Shown: positions 46,778 to 56,833, counted from the stretch's first letter. The stretch is DNA of 64,000 nucleotides from Streptomyces camponoticapitis (GCF_014646115.1 NZ_BMMV01000002.1:124001-188000), one strand, 5' to 3'. The notes: a model not told the origin generated them from the letters alone. A program made the numbers and translations.

Positions 46778-46813
46778 CACGTCCGCGGCCACCCCCGAGC
46801 ACCGCCGGGCCGC

Positions 46814-48100
46814 TCACGGCGTCCTGAGGTCCACGATCCGCTTGATCTTGCCCACCGAACGCTCCAGCGTCTCCGGGTCCACCACCTCGACCGCGACCGA
46901 GACCCCGATCCCGTCCTTCACCGCCGTCGCGATCGCCCGCGCGGCGTCCGCGCGCTGCTCGGCCGTCGCCCCGGTCCGCGCCTCGGCCCGTACCGTCAGG
47001 GCGTCCATCCGGCCCTCGCGGGTGAGCCGCAGCTGGAAGTGCGGGGCGACCCCCGCCGTACGCAGCACGATCTCCTCGATCTGGGTCGGGAAGAGATTCA
47101 CCCCGCGCAGGATCACCATGTCGTCGGTGCGCCCGGTGACCTTCTCCATCCGCCGGAACACCCGTGCCGTGCCCGGCAGCAGCCGCGTCAGGTCGCGTGT
47201 GCGGTAGCGGATCACCGGCATCGCCTCCTTGGTGAGGGAGGTGAAGACCAGCTCGCCCTCCTCGCCGTCGGGCAGCACCTCACCGGTGAACGGGTCGACG
47301 ACCTCCGGATAGAAGTGGTCCTCCCAGATGTGCAGGCCGTCCTTCGTCTCGACACATTCCTGTGCCACACCGGGGCCCATGACCTCGGAGAGGCCGTATA
47401 TGTCCACCGCGTCGATCGCGAACCGCTCCTCGATCTCCCGCCGCATCTCCTCGGTCCAGGGCTCGGCGCCGAAGATGCCCACCTTCAGCGAGGTCGCCCG
47501 GGGATCGACTCCCTGGCGCTCGAACTCGTCCAGCAGCGTCAGCATGTACGAGGGCGTCACCATGATGATCTCGGGCCGGAAGTCGGTGATCAGCTGGACC
47601 TGCCGCCCGGTCATGCCGCCGGACGCCGGGATGACGGTGCAGCCGAGCCGCTCGGCGCCGTAGTGCGCGCCCAGACCGCCGGTGAACAGGCCGTATCCGT
47701 ACGCCACATGGACCTTGTGACCGGGTCGGCCGCCGGCCGCCCGGATCGAGCGGGCCACCACGTCCGCCCAGGTGTCGAGATCGCCCCGCGTGTAGCCGAC
47801 GACGGTCGGGCGGCCCGTGGTGCCGCTGGACGCGTGGACGCGCCGGACGTCCGCATGGTCGACGGCGAACATCCCGAAGGGATAGTTGTCCCGCAGATCC
47901 GACTTGGCGGTGAACGGAAAGAGGGCGAGGTCGGCGAGCGACCGGCAGTCGTCCGGCCGCAGCCCGGCGGCGTCGAACGACTCCCGGTAGAAGGCGACGT
48001 TCTCGTACGCGTGCCGCAGCGTCGCCCGCAACCGTGTGAGCTGCAACGCCTCGAGTTCGTCGTGGCCGAGCTGCTCCCCGGCGTCCAGCGATACCGTCAT
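46814..48100 (-). CDS. paaK: Phenylacetate-CoA ligase
   Basis: Activates phenylacetate (or a related aryl acid) to its CoA thioester via an adenylate. 428 residues, normal for PaaK. It has the adenylation motif SSGTTGRPTVVGYT, the IIMVTPSYMLTLLDEF segment, DIYGLSEVMGPGVAQEC, RYRTRDLTRLLPG, and the C-terminal hinge GRTDDMVILRGVNLFPTQIEEI. The final residues SVGKIKRIVDLR carry the catalytic Lys. ATG 48100 follows GGAGAG. No other paa degradation genes are within the window, so it acts with distant partners or in secondary metabolism. Confidence 0.94.
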   Translation of the reverse strand: MTVSLDAGEQLGHDELEALQLTRLRATLRHAYENVAFYRESFDAAGLRPDDCRSLADLALFPFTAKSDLRDNYPFGMFAVDHADVRRVHASSGTTGRPTVVGYTRGDLDTWADVVARSIRAAGGRPGHKVHVAYGYGLFTGGLGAHYGAERLGCTVIPASGGMTGRQVQLITDFRPEIIMVTPSYMLTLLDEFERQGVDPRATSLKVGIFGAEPWTEEMRREIEERFAIDAVDIYGLSEVMGPGVAQECVETKDGLHIWEDHFYPEVVDPFTGEVLPDGEEGELVFTSLTKEAMPVIRYRTRDLTRLLPGTARVFRRMEKVTGRTDDMVILRGVNLFPTQIEEIVLRTAGVAPHFQLRLTREGRMDALTVRAEARTGATAEQRADAARAIATAVKDGIGVSVAVEVVDPETLERSVGKIKRIVDLRTP

Positions 48101-48387
48101 GGCTGACTCTCCGACTCTTCCGTGCAAGCCTCGGCCGACGGCCGTCGAAGGTCTCGGACGACCGATCATTCGGTTGATCCTCTTCCCGCTCAGTAATCCA
48201 GCCCTCCGGACGCGCGTCAAGGCTCTGGCGGTACCCCGGACGCGGCCGGACAAGGTGTGTCCTGAGCCGTACGGGCGTCAACTGGGGCCCTCCGCAAGGG
48301 GGTTGGGGACCGCCGGTGCGGTGGCCTGTCGGGGACCGGGAACGATCGATAGGCTGGCCCCGGACGACGAACCGGGAGGAGCGGGAC
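48101..48387. promoter_or_regulatory. Divergent region between paaK and the DUF397 gene
   Basis: 287 bp holding both promoters. Toward DUF397, GATAGGCT near 48350-48356 is a plausible -10, with GGGAGGAG 11 nt before GTG 48388. No gene or clear operator is seen. Confidence 0.4.
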
Positions 48388-48630
48388 GTGGCTGAGAGCA
48401 CCACCACCCAGCAGCTGTTGGCGGGCTGGGACAAGCCGGAGCTGGACCTGAGCAATGCCGACTGGCGTTCGAGCAGCCAGGGCACGGGAGACGTCCAGAT
48501 CGCCTTCGTGGAAGGCTTCATCGCCATGCGCAACGGTGGCAAACCCGAGAATCCCTCGCTGATCTTCAGCCCCGCGGAGTGGCGGGCCTTCGTACTCAAC
48601 GCCCGCGAAGGGGAGTTCGACCTCACCTGA
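48388..48630 (+). CDS. DUF397 domain protein
   Basis: 80 residues from GTG 48388. Classic DUF397: LSNADWRSSSQGTGDVQIAFVEGFIAMRNGGKPENPSLIFSPAEWRAFVLNAREGEF. In Streptomyces these small proteins usually sit next to an XRE-family regulator, and pairs of this kind can behave as regulator/antagonist systems. Here no XRE gene is adjacent, so this copy is an orphan. A strong SD (GGGAGGAG) precedes it. Confidence 0.9.
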   Translation: MAESTTTQQLLAGWDKPELDLSNADWRSSSQGTGDVQIAFVEGFIAMRNGGKPENPSLIFSPAEWRAFVLNAREGEFDLT

Positions 48631-48706
48631 CCGAGTCCCGCCTCCCGCCCCGGCGAGCCCCAGGGTCCCGCGTCGCCGGGGTCCCGAAGAGACGTACCAT
48701 TGCGGC

Positions 48707-49207
48707 ATGTCCTTCCTCCGCCGCCGCAGCGCCGCCACACCCGCGGGCCCGGACTTCGACGTCCTGGCCATGGATCCGGGTGACTGGCCCGGAAATCTGG
48801 GGGCCGGTCTGCTGCCCGCACCCGACGGCAGCTGCCAGGGTGTCTTCCTGCGGTACGACCTGTTCGGCGGACGCGGCCCGGCGATGATCATCGGCAATCT
48901 GCCCGAGGGGTCACCTGCCCGTGAGCTGGAGGACGGCCAGATCCCCTTCGAGGTCGCGCAGCTGCTGATCGCGTTGGAGAACGAGGAGCAGGTCGACGTC
49001 GTCAGCACGGAGGACGTGCCGGTGATGCAGGGCGACAACCTGCTGATCGTGCGCCGGCTGAAGCTCTCCGAAAGCCGCATCGCCTGCGTGCAGTTCGACC
49101 GCAGCGACAACGTGCTCGTCACGATCGCCAGCTGGGACCGGCCGATCACCGACGACCTCTACGCGCTGCTGAAGCCGCTGCCCGCGGAGCTCTTCCAGCA
49201 GGGCTGA
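48707..49207 (+). CDS. Conserved small cytoplasmic protein, unknown function
   Basis: 166 residues, acidic, no signal or membrane segment: [41 protein letters not shown], then a hydrophobic core ([48 protein letters not shown]) and a tail ending [20 protein letters not shown] ends 6 nt before ATG 48707, consistent with leaderless transcription. I do not recognise a domain. Confidence 0.7.
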   Translation: MSFLRRRSAATPAGPDFDVLAMDPGDWPGNLGAGLLPAPDGSCQGVFLRYDLFGGRGPAMIIGNLPEGSPARELEDGQIPFEVAQLLIALENEEQVDVVSTEDVPVMQGDNLLIVRRLKLSESRIACVQFDRSDNVLVTIASWDRPITDDLYALLKPLPAELFQQG

Positions 49208-49359
49208 GCAGGGCGGGGCCGAAAACCGCCCCCGACGCGGCCGGCGGGGTGTTCCCCGGCGCGTCCCACCCCATCGCCTCGCGGCCGGGAGAAATGCCTG
49301 CCGCGAGGTTTTGTCATGTGCCTTGCCAATTCAGTCATCGGACTTTTAACGTCTGCCGC

Positions 49360-51720
49360 ATGACTCAGGGCATCACCCGCAGAACCACGATGAAGTCCGC
49401 ACTCGGCGTAACCAGTGCTCTCGCGCTGGGTGTACCTGCTCTGGCCGGTAGAGCGGCAGCCGCCGACCCCTCCGATGAATTGACGCTCTGGTATGCGAAG
49501 CCCGCCGCAGACTGGGAGCGCGAGAGCCTGCCCATCGGCAGCGGCGCGCTCGGCGCCGGTATCTACGGAACGCTCGCCTCCGAGCGACTGGTCCTCAACG
49601 AGAAGACGCTGTGGACCGGCGGCCCCGGCGCGCCCGACTACGACCACGGCAACTGGACCAGCCCGAGACCCGGAGTGCTGCGCTCGGTTCAGGACCGAAT
49701 CGACGCCGAAGGGTCCATGACCCCCGAGGCCGTCGCGGCCGAACTGGGCCAGCCCAAGCACAACTTCGGCTCCTACAACGTCTTCGGCGACCTGCTGCTC
49801 GACGTCCCCGGCGCGCCCGGTGGCCCCGACTCCTCCTACCGGCGCTCCCTGGACATCGGCACGGCCCTCGCCTCGGTCTCGTACGCCCACCAAGGCGCCA
49901 CGTACACACGGGAGTTCTTCGCCTCCCACCCCGGCAAGGTCATCGTGGGCCGGTTCGCCGCCGACCAGCCGGGCAAGATCGGCTTCACCCTCCGCTACAC
50001 CTCCCCCCGCAAGGACTTCACGGCCACGGCGAGCGGCGACCGGCTCACGATCCGGGGCGCGCTCCAGAACAACGGGCTGCTCTTCGAGGGCCAGATCCGG
50101 GTACGTACGGAAGGCGGCACCGTCACCGCCGGGAACGGCACCCTCACCGTCAGCGGCGCCGACAGCGCGTGGTTCGTCCTCGCGGCCGGTACCGACTACG
50201 CCGACACCTTCCCCGACTACCGCACCGACGACCCGCACGGCGCGGTCACCGACGCGGTCGACCGGGCGGCCGGGCGCGGTTACGAAGACCTGCGCAGCGA
50301 GCATGTCGAGGACTACCAGGGGCTGTTCGACCGGGTGTCGCTCGACATCGGCCAGCAGCTGCCGAACCTGCCGACCGACCAGCTGCTCGCCCAGTACACG
50401 GGCGGCACCAGCGCCGCCGACAGGGCACTCGAAGCGCTGTACTTCCAGTACGGCCGCTATCTGCTCATCGCCTCGTCGCGGGCCGGTTCGCTGCCCGCCA
50501 ACCTCCAGGGCGTCTGGAACAACGTCACCAACCCGCCCTGGGACGCGGACTACCACGTCAACATCAACCTCCAGATGAACTACTGGCTCGCCGAGGTCAC
50601 CAACCTCGCCGAGACCACCGTGCCGTACGACAAGTACGTCGACTCGATGCGCGCACCGGGCCGGATCACCGCGCGGGAGATCTTCGAGACCGACGGCTGG
50701 GTGGTGAACAACGAGACCAATCCGTACGGCTTCACGGGCCTGCACCAGTACCCGCAGTCGTTCTGGTTCCCGGAGGCCGGTGCCTGGCTCACCCAGCAGA
50801 TGTACGACCACTACCGGTTCAACGCCTCGACGGACTATCTGCGCTCCACCGCGTTCCCGGTGATGAAGGAGACCGCCCAGTTCTGGCTCGGCTTCCTGCG
50901 GACCGACCCGCGCGACGGCAAGCTCGTCGTCACCCCCAGCTACTCGCCCGAGAACGGTGACTTCACGGCGGGCGCGGCGATGTCGCAGCAGATCGTGTAC
51001 GACCTGTTCACCAACACGCTGGAGGCGTCGGAGACCCTGGGCGACGACCCCCGGTTCCGCCGGGAGCTCCGGCTGGCGCTGCGCGACCTCGACCCCGGAC
51101 TGCGCATCGGGTCGTGGGGACAGCTCCAGGAGTGGAAGGAGGACCTGGACGACCCGAACAACGACCACCGGCATGTCTCGCACCTCTTCGGCCTGCACCC
51201 GGGCCGGCAGATCGAGGTCGGCACCGAGTGGGCCGACGCCGCGAAGGTCTCCCTCACCGCGCGTGGTGACGGCGGCACGGGCTGGAGCAAGGCCTGGAAG
51301 ATCAACTTCTGGGCGAGGCTGCGCGACGGCGACCACGCGCACAAGATGCTCACCGAGCAGCTGAAGAGCTCGACACTGCCGAACCTCTGGGACACCCACC
51401 CGCCGTTCCAGATCGACGGCAACTTCGGCGCCTCCTCCGGTGTCGCCGAGATGCTGCTCCAGAGCCAGCACGGCCCGATCGAGGTCCTGCCCGCCCTGCC
51501 CGCGTCCTGGCCCGACGGCTCGGTCACCGGGCTGCGGGCGCGAGGCGGCGCCACGCTGGACATCACCTGGGCCGGCGGCAAGGCGAGCCGGATCGTCCTG
51601 ACGGCGAGCCGTACCGGCAATCTGACCCTGCGCAGCACCCTGCTGCCCGGCGGCGAGGAGACGTTCCGAGCCACCGCCGGACAGGTGTACGAATTCACAG
51701 CGGGCCGCGGCCGGCACTGA
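49360..51720 (+). CDS. Tat-exported GH95 alpha-L-fucosidase/galactosidase family enzyme
   Basis: 786 residues. Signal 1-35 carries a twin-arginine motif (TRRTTMK), so it is folded before export; cleavage follows AAA. Catalytic (alpha/alpha)6 barrel at about 280-680. Residues in the places used by GH95 enzymes: Asn401 and Asn403 in NINLQMNYW, Glu531 in YSPENGDF, Asp686 in QIDGNFGAS. It hydrolyses alpha-1,2-L-fucosyl (or alpha-L-galactosyl) groups from plant or mucin glycans. ATG 49360 gives the Tat signal; the preceding open frame is spurious. A 15-bp hairpin follows. No fucose-catabolic genes are adjacent. Confidence 0.92.
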   Translation: MTQGITRRTTMKSALGVTSALALGVPALAGRAAAADPSDELTLWYAKPAADWERESLPIGSGALGAGIYGTLASERLVLNEKTLWTGGPGAPDYDHGNWTSPRPGVLRSVQDRIDAEGSMTPEAVAAELGQPKHNFGSYNVFGDLLLDVPGAPGGPDSSYRRSLDIGTALASVSYAHQGATYTREFFASHPGKVIVGRFAADQPGKIGFTLRYTSPRKDFTATASGDRLTIRGALQNNGLLFEGQIRVRTEGGTVTAGNGTLTVSGADSAWFVLAAGTDYADTFPDYRTDDPHGAVTDAVDRAAGRGYEDLRSEHVEDYQGLFDRVSLDIGQQLPNLPTDQLLAQYTGGTSAADRALEALYFQYGRYLLIASSRAGSLPANLQGVWNNVTNPPWDADYHVNINLQMNYWLAEVTNLAETTVPYDKYVDSMRAPGRITAREIFETDGWVVNNETNPYGFTGLHQYPQSFWFPEAGAWLTQQMYDHYRFNASTDYLRSTAFPVMKETAQFWLGFLRTDPRDGKLVVTPSYSPENGDFTAGAAMSQQIVYDLFTNTLEASETLGDDPRFRRELRLALRDLDPGLRIGSWGQLQEWKEDLDDPNNDHRHVSHLFGLHPGRQIEVGTEWADAAKVSLTARGDGGTGWSKAWKINFWARLRDGDHAHKMLTEQLKSSTLPNLWDTHPPFQIDGNFGASSGVAEMLLQSQHGPIEVLPALPASWPDGSVTGLRARGGATLDITWAGGKASRIVLTASRTGNLTLRSTLLPGGEETFRATAGQVYEFTAGRGRH

Positions 51721-51734
51721 CGGACGCGGTACGA

Positions 51735-51774
51735 GGGGTTTCGCCCGGCAGCGGCGGCAGCCGGGTGAAACCCC
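51735..51774. terminator. Terminator after the GH95 gene
   Basis: GGGGTTTCGCCCGGC (51735-51749) pairs with GCCGGGTGAAACCCC (51760-51774), one G-U pair, loop 10 nt, starting 14 nt after the stop. Confidence 0.85.
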
Positions 51775-51897
51775 GCCGCGACAGGAACGTCCCCGCCCCT
51801 GCGGATACGGGCCGAATCCCGCACCATGGAGAGAGGTCCGGGGTACTCCATACCGGCCGCTCGCCGGTGTCGGACCTCCGCCGAGCTAAGGGGCAGC

Positions 51898-53013
51898 ATG
51901 GACAGTAACGATCTGACGCCCGAGGTCCTGCGCAGGCTGAGGAAGCCGCGGTCCTACCCGGCGGTGTCCCTGACGATGCCCACCCACCGGCGCGAGCTGC
52001 GGAACGACGAGGACCCCGTACGGCTGCGCAACGTCCTCGCCGGCGCCGTGCACCGCATGGAGGCCGACCCGGACATCTCGAAGGCGGCCTTCCTCGCCGT
52101 GCGGACGCAGCTCAACGAGGCGGTGGCCGAGGTCGACATGCGCCACAAGCGCGACGGGCTGCTGATCCTCGCCGACGCCGACGAACACCAGGTCTGGTAC
52201 CTGCCTCGTGAGACGCCCGAGTCGGTCGTCATCAGCGACACCTATCTCACCCGGAACCTGGTGGCCGCCACCGCCCAGAAACCCCGCTACTGGGTGCTGA
52301 GCGTGGCCGCCGACCGCGCGAAACTGTGGAGCGGCGACGGCGAGTCCCTGCAGGAGCACCGCGCGGACGGCTTCCCGATGACTCCGCCCGAGGAGACGTG
52401 GGACGTCGAGCGCGAGGAGCGTATCGGCGACACGCCGAGCACCTTCACCGACGAGGAGACCCGCAAGTTCCTGCGGTCCGTCGACGAGGCCCTCGCGGCC
52501 GTACTCGCCGCGCGCCCCCTCCCGTTCCATCTGGTCGGTGTCGCCCCCGCGCTCGCCCTGCTGGAGGACGCGGGCACCACCGCGAGGTCGGCGGCGGGCC
52601 GGCTGGCCAAGGGCGGCCTCACCGACGGCCCGGCCCATGTGCTGTGGAAGGCGGTCCGGCCCGTCGTGGACCAGTACGGGCGGAACGAGGAGACGGAGGC
52701 GCTGGCCCGGCTCGACGACGCCAAGGGGAGGCGTACCTTCGCCGCTGGTCTGGACGAGGTCTGGGAGGCGGTGCGCGAGCGGCGGGCCGGCCTCGTGGCG
52801 GTGGAGGAGCACTTCCAGCGCTCCGCCAGGATCGGCGACGGGCATCTGATCCCGGTCGACGGCGAGGACGGGGCGGCCCTCGGCCGTGAGGTGCAGGACG
52901 ACATCGTCGACGAACTGGTCGAGTCGGCCCTCGACGGCGGCGCGCAGGTCATGTTCCTCGACGACGACATGCTCGCGGGCCACGGCAGGATCGCGGCGAT
53001 GCTGCGCTACTGA
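51898..53013 (+). CDS. baeRF3-type release-factor-fold protein
   Basis: 371 residues resembling the bacterial archaeo-eukaryotic release factor family. An N-terminal domain with YPAVSLTMPTHRRELRNDEDPVRLRNVL, a central Rossmann-like domain (YWVLSVAADRAKLWSGDGESLQEHRADGFP), and a C-terminal L7Ae-like domain ending DELVESALDGGAQVMFLDDDMLAGHGRIAAMLRY. No GGQ catalytic motif is seen, so peptidyl-tRNA hydrolysis cannot be assumed. A role in stress response or ribosome hibernation has been suggested for relatives. ATG 51898 follows AAGGGG. Confidence 0.82.
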   Translation: MDSNDLTPEVLRRLRKPRSYPAVSLTMPTHRRELRNDEDPVRLRNVLAGAVHRMEADPDISKAAFLAVRTQLNEAVAEVDMRHKRDGLLILADADEHQVWYLPRETPESVVISDTYLTRNLVAATAQKPRYWVLSVAADRAKLWSGDGESLQEHRADGFPMTPPEETWDVEREERIGDTPSTFTDEETRKFLRSVDEALAAVLAARPLPFHLVGVAPALALLEDAGTTARSAAGRLAKGGLTDGPAHVLWKAVRPVVDQYGRNEETEALARLDDAKGRRTFAAGLDEVWEAVRERRAGLVAVEEHFQRSARIGDGHLIPVDGEDGAALGREVQDDIVDELVESALDGGAQVMFLDDDMLAGHGRIAAMLRY

Positions 53014-53053
53014 CAGCCCGCCGCCCCTGCCGCCCGCGGGAAACGAGCCGGGG

Positions 53054-53133
53054 GCCACCGGTCCCCCACAGGCCGGTGGCGCCCGTCGCCCTACAAGAGC
53101 CGCGTCTTCGAACCCGTCGGGTGACCCGACGGG
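53054..53133. terminator. Two hairpins between baeRF and amidase genes
   Basis: GCCACCGG (53054-53061)/CCGGTGGC (53073-53080), then CCCGTCGGG (53113-53121), loop TGA, CCCGACGGG (53125-53133). The second is a perfect 9-bp stem. They lie between convergent genes. Confidence 0.75.
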
Positions 53134-53136
53134 CTC

Positions 53137-55137
53137 TCAGCGGCCCGAGGGCAGTACCCGGACATCGGACGCCTTCACATAGGCGACCCGGTGCCCGAAC
53201 TGGATCTCGTAGTACTTCTCCTTGCCGGTCACCACACGGTGACCCGTGGTGTCAAAGGTCGGCGCGAAGTAGTACGCGCCCGGCACCTGGTCACCGACCA
53301 CGTACTTCTGGCCCGCGAGCAGCTTGTACGGGAACGGCGAGATCGCCTGCACCGGGATGTCGGCCGGGTACGCCGACGCCTCCGGGTAGGCCCTGCCGTA
53401 CACCGGGACCTCGGCGAGACCGGCCTTCGGTGTCAGCACCCGCTCCTCGGCGCTCACGGCGGTGGGCGCCGTACGCGGATTGTGGAACCAGGCCTTCTGG
53501 CCGAGGTACCAGATCGCCGTCCAGTCGCCCTCGCGCCCGGCGACGGCGTACTGCTGGCCCGTCGACGCTCGTGCGCCCAGGTCGTTGACGCCCGTCGTGG
53601 ACTCCCCGCCGTCCGGCCGCAGGCCGATGTCCTTGACCAGCGGGGAGGAGGCGTCCGGCGCGGTGTGCAGTCGTACCGCGCCCGAGCCGTGCGGGGCGCA
53701 CGCCTGACCGGCCGTCACACAGCCCGTGTAGAGGGGCTGGTTGGCCGCGTAGTCGGGACGGATCGTCACCGCGTTCGCGTTGCGCCCGCCGTCGGCCTTG
53801 AAGGGCTTGCCCAGCAGCTCGAAGTAGTGCGCCCAGTCCCAGTACGGGCCCGGGTCGGTGTGCATCCCGGCGATGGTCGACGCGGTCGTGCCGGGCACGT
53901 TGTCGTGGCCGATGATGTGCTGCCGGTCGAGCGGGATGTCGTACCGGTCGGCGAGATGGCGCACCAGCCGTGACGACGTCCGGTACATCGCCTCGGTGTA
54001 CCAGGCGTCGGGGGAGACGAGGAATCCCTCGTGCTCCAGGCCCACCGACGTGGCGTTGACGTACCAGTTGCCCGCGTGCCAGCCGACGTCCTTGAGCGGG
54101 ACGTGCTGCGCGATGTGCCCGTCGGACGAGCGCAGCGAGTAGTGCCAGGAGACATAGGTGGGGTCCTGGACCAACTGGAGGGTGGTGTCCCAGGTCGCCT
54201 CGGTGTCATGGATGACGATCGAGTCGATGGACGGCGACCCGGCCTTGGGCCGGTCGGCCTTGTCGTGGTTGCCGTAGTCGCCCTCGCCGAACTCCTCGTA
54301 CGGCGCCGGGATCCACTCGCAGGCCACGGTGCGCGGGCACTCGGTCTGCCCGGCGTCGGCCTTGCGCAGCCCGAGCTTCGACACCTGCGAGGTGTCGGGG
54401 GCGACACCGGGCGTGGCCGGCAGCGCCACCCGCTGCCCGCTGTCGGTCGTACGCGTCTGGCCGTCCCTGATCACCGCGTAGACGTCGTTCGCGTACGTCG
54501 AGGCGGTGGCGGAGTCGTCGGCGCCGGAGAAACGGGCGACAGCGCCGTACCAGTCGGCCGGGTCGGCGCTCAGAGGCCTGCCGAGCTTCCGCTGGGCGTC
54601 GGCCAGCAGCGCCGCGCCGCCGCGGATGTTGGCGGCGGCGTCCTGCCTGAGCCGCTCGGCGGACTGCCCGGTGAGCTTCGCCGCCCGGTCGACGGTGCGC
54701 AGCCGCGCCGGGAGTTCGGAGTTCTCGGGGACGACGGCCTCGCGGACCTCGTCCGGCGCGCCGGTCCGCACCGCGCGGGACGTGTCGCCGCGGGCGTCCT
54801 CCGTGCCGTGCGAGTGGTGGGGTGCCTCGGCGATCGCGGTCCTGGCGTCGGTGAGATGCATGGGGCCGTAGCCGCCGGTCACGCTCGGCGAGCCGCTGTG
54901 TGTGTCCCACCGCGACTGGAGGTAGGAGACTCCGAGCAGGACGCTCCGCGGTACGTCGTACCGGTCCGCCGCCGCGGCGAAGTCACGCTGGAGCGAGCCG
55001 GCGGTGGGCCGTTCGGCGGTGGCGGAGGGGGCGGCCGACACCAGGGGCAGCAGCAGTGCCGCCGAGGCGACGGCGCCCGCCGTCCGCGTCGCGCGTCCGC
55101 GGACGGATCTGACGGAAGTGGGGGCGGAACCTTGCAA
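53137..55137 (-). CDS. Secreted N-acetylmuramoyl-L-alanine amidase (amidase_2/PGRP fold)
   Basis: 666 residues from TTG 55137, which has GGAGG at 5 nt and gives a clean signal peptide (ATRTAGAVASAALLLPLVSAAPSATA). A longer start at 55212 is possible but adds a poor leader. A lysozyme-like helical region (about 50-215, FAAAADRYDVPRSVLLGVSYLQSRWDTHSG) is followed by the zinc amidase domain. That domain has His in SIVIHDTEATWD, His in HIIGHDNVP and Asp in HTDPGPYWDW. The C-terminus resembles SH3-like repeats. It cleaves the muramyl-L-Ala bond of peptidoglycan outside the cell, serving wall remodelling or predation. Confidence 0.88.
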   Translation of the reverse strand: MQGSAPTSVRSVRGRATRTAGAVASAALLLPLVSAAPSATAERPTAGSLQRDFAAAADRYDVPRSVLLGVSYLQSRWDTHSGSPSVTGGYGPMHLTDARTAIAEAPHHSHGTEDARGDTSRAVRTGAPDEVREAVVPENSELPARLRTVDRAAKLTGQSAERLRQDAAANIRGGAALLADAQRKLGRPLSADPADWYGAVARFSGADDSATASTYANDVYAVIRDGQTRTTDSGQRVALPATPGVAPDTSQVSKLGLRKADAGQTECPRTVACEWIPAPYEEFGEGDYGNHDKADRPKAGSPSIDSIVIHDTEATWDTTLQLVQDPTYVSWHYSLRSSDGHIAQHVPLKDVGWHAGNWYVNATSVGLEHEGFLVSPDAWYTEAMYRTSSRLVRHLADRYDIPLDRQHIIGHDNVPGTTASTIAGMHTDPGPYWDWAHYFELLGKPFKADGGRNANAVTIRPDYAANQPLYTGCVTAGQACAPHGSGAVRLHTAPDASSPLVKDIGLRPDGGESTTGVNDLGARASTGQQYAVAGREGDWTAIWYLGQKAWFHNPRTAPTAVSAEERVLTPKAGLAEVPVYGRAYPEASAYPADIPVQAISPFPYKLLAGQKYVVGDQVPGAYYFAPTFDTTGHRVVTGKEKYYEIQFGHRVAYVKASDVRVLPSGR

Positions 55138-55453
55138 TGCGGCCTCCAGTGACGTGGTGCGCGTAGCGCCCGCGGGGCTGTGCCCGGCACGCGGAAGATC
55201 GTGCGGGGGCACAGGGCAGGGCTACAGGGGTATCGGCTTGAAGGCGATCCGTCAATCAGGCGTGGCGGCAGGGATTTCGCACGTCAGCCCGCGTGTCGCG
55301 GAGTTTCGTGGTCGGCAGGCCATGGGCCTGCGGTGCGTCAGTGGTGTGAACCAATGAGTGGACTCGACCGACCTGGAACGATGTTGGTCCGACCTTGACG
55401 TTTCTTGAACATGACGCTCCGTCAGGTCCACCCGTCCGGAGACGCGTCGGCGC
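55138..55453. promoter_or_regulatory. Promoter region of the amidase / 3' region of rok
   Basis: 316 bp between two minus-strand genes. It supplies the amidase promoter (reading leftward). I see no convincing terminator hairpin for the ROK gene and no small gene. Confidence 0.35.
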
Positions 55454-56659
55454 TCACGAGATGATGTCGCGCGCCAACTGCCGGTCCACCTGCGACGGCG
55501 ACAGGGCGTGCTCGATCGCGAGTATCCCCGCGCCGAACGCCGCCGCGTTCTCACCCGTACGGCTCGGCTCGATCCGCAGCACATGCGTGGCCAGCGGATG
55601 CGACCGCCGGTACACCGCCTCCCGCACTCCCGCGAGCAACTGGTCGTGCACCGCCGCCAGCGCTCCGCCCAGCACGACCGTGTCGGGGTTGAAGAAGTTC
55701 ACCAGCCCCGCCAGCACCTCGCCGACCGCGCGGCCCGCCTCGCGGACCATCCGCAGCGCGTCCCTGTTGCCGGACTTCACGAGCCGTACGACATCACTGC
55801 CCGACGCCGCGTCGAGCCCCAGCCCCGCGAGCCTGGCCGCGATCGCGGCGCCGCCGGCCACCGCCTCCAGACAGCCGAAGTTCCCGCACCGGCAGGCGTC
55901 CTCCTGCTCGCTGACCTTGATGTGCCCGATGTCGCCGGCGCTGCCCTGCGCGCCCCGGTGCAGCCTGCCGTCGGCGACGATGCCGCAGCCGATGCCCGTA
56001 CCCACCTTGATGTAGAGCAGGAATCGGGTGTCGGGGAACGCTCGCCGCTGCTCGGCCAGCGCCATCACATTCACGTCGTTGTCGACGAGCGCCCGGGCGC
56101 CGAAGCGGGAGGCGAAGAATTCGGGAATCGGATACTGGTGCCAGCCCGGCATGATCGGCGGATCGACCGGACGCCCCGTCGAGAACTCGACCGGCCCCGG
56201 CACCCCCACCCCGATGGACCGCAGCGTGCGGGCCTCGCGCCCGGCCTTCTCCAGCAGGGTGTGCAGCGTGCGTTCCACATGGCGCAGGACGGAGTCGGGG
56301 CCGTCCCCGATCGACAGCGGATCCTCCTGCGTGGCCAGGGTCGTACCGCCGATGTCCATCAGCGCCACCCGGCAGTGCGAGGCTCCGAGGTCCACGCCCG
56401 CCACCGCGTGCTCGCGGGTACGGAGCCGGAGCCTGCGGGGCGGCCTGCCGCCCGTCGAACCGCCGGCCTCCGGCCCCGACTCGTCGACGAAGCCGTGCGC
56501 GATGAGCGCGTCCACGCGCTGGGAGACGGTGGAGCGCGCGAGCCCCGTCATCCGGGAGAGATCCGCGCGCGTCGCCGCGGCTCCGGAACTGATCAGCGTG
56601 AGCACCTCGCCCGGTGTGTGGGAGACGGCGTAACTGCTGTTATCCGGCAGCGCAGACAT
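55454..56659 (-). CDS. ROK-family transcriptional repressor
   Basis: 401 residues. N-terminal winged HTH (about 18-70: AATRADLSRMTGLARSTVSQRVDALIAHGFV), then a ROK sugar-kinase-like fold: DLGASHCRVALMDIGGTTLA phosphate loop, GIGVPGPVEF, DNDVNVMALAEQRRAF and the Zn motif CRCGNFGCLEAV. Such proteins repress sugar-uptake operons until a sugar binds. It is divergent from the transport operon it most likely controls. TAAGGT lies 6 nt before ATG 56659; it can be read as a leaderless -10 or as part of an SD. Confidence 0.93.
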   Translation of the reverse strand: MSALPDNSSYAVSHTPGEVLTLISSGAAATRADLSRMTGLARSTVSQRVDALIAHGFVDESGPEAGGSTGGRPPRRLRLRTREHAVAGVDLGASHCRVALMDIGGTTLATQEDPLSIGDGPDSVLRHVERTLHTLLEKAGREARTLRSIGVGVPGPVEFSTGRPVDPPIMPGWHQYPIPEFFASRFGARALVDNDVNVMALAEQRRAFPDTRFLLYIKVGTGIGCGIVADGRLHRGAQGSAGDIGHIKVSEQEDACRCGNFGCLEAVAGGAAIAARLAGLGLDAASGSDVVRLVKSGNRDALRMVREAGRAVGEVLAGLVNFFNPDTVVLGGALAAVHDQLLAGVREAVYRRSHPLATHVLRIEPSRTGENAAAFGAGILAIEHALSPSQVDRQLARDIIS

Positions 56660-56833
56660 GGCATCACCTTATGGAGGACTTTCGCTGCTCACAAGACGCC
56701 ATTGATTCGCCGTCCGACCAAAGTATCCGTCAACTCCGTTGAAATGAACGGCGCTTGGACTCTTGACAGGTCAAAGACCAGTCACGACATTGCACAGCAG
56801 ACCGCGACCGAGGAGCCATCGAGGAGCCAGGGG
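56660..56833. promoter_or_regulatory. Divergent rok/sugar-operon promoter with two palindromes
   Basis: TCAAC-TCC-GTTGA (56730-56742) and TTGAC-AG-GTCAA (56763-56774) are perfect 5-bp inverted repeats 20 bp apart. Both contain GTTGA/GTCAA-like halves and lie centrally between the starts, as expected for an operator bound by the ROK protein. GAGGAG precedes ATG 56834 by 7 nt. Confidence 0.55.

Noticed and set aside
46814..48253. Longer paaK start at 48253
   Set aside because: Extra residues are not PaaK-like; ATG 48100 has a good ribosome site and the normal family length.
49159..51717. 852-codon minus-strand frame opposite the GH95 gene
   Set aside because: Shadow of the fucosidase; no recognisable domain.
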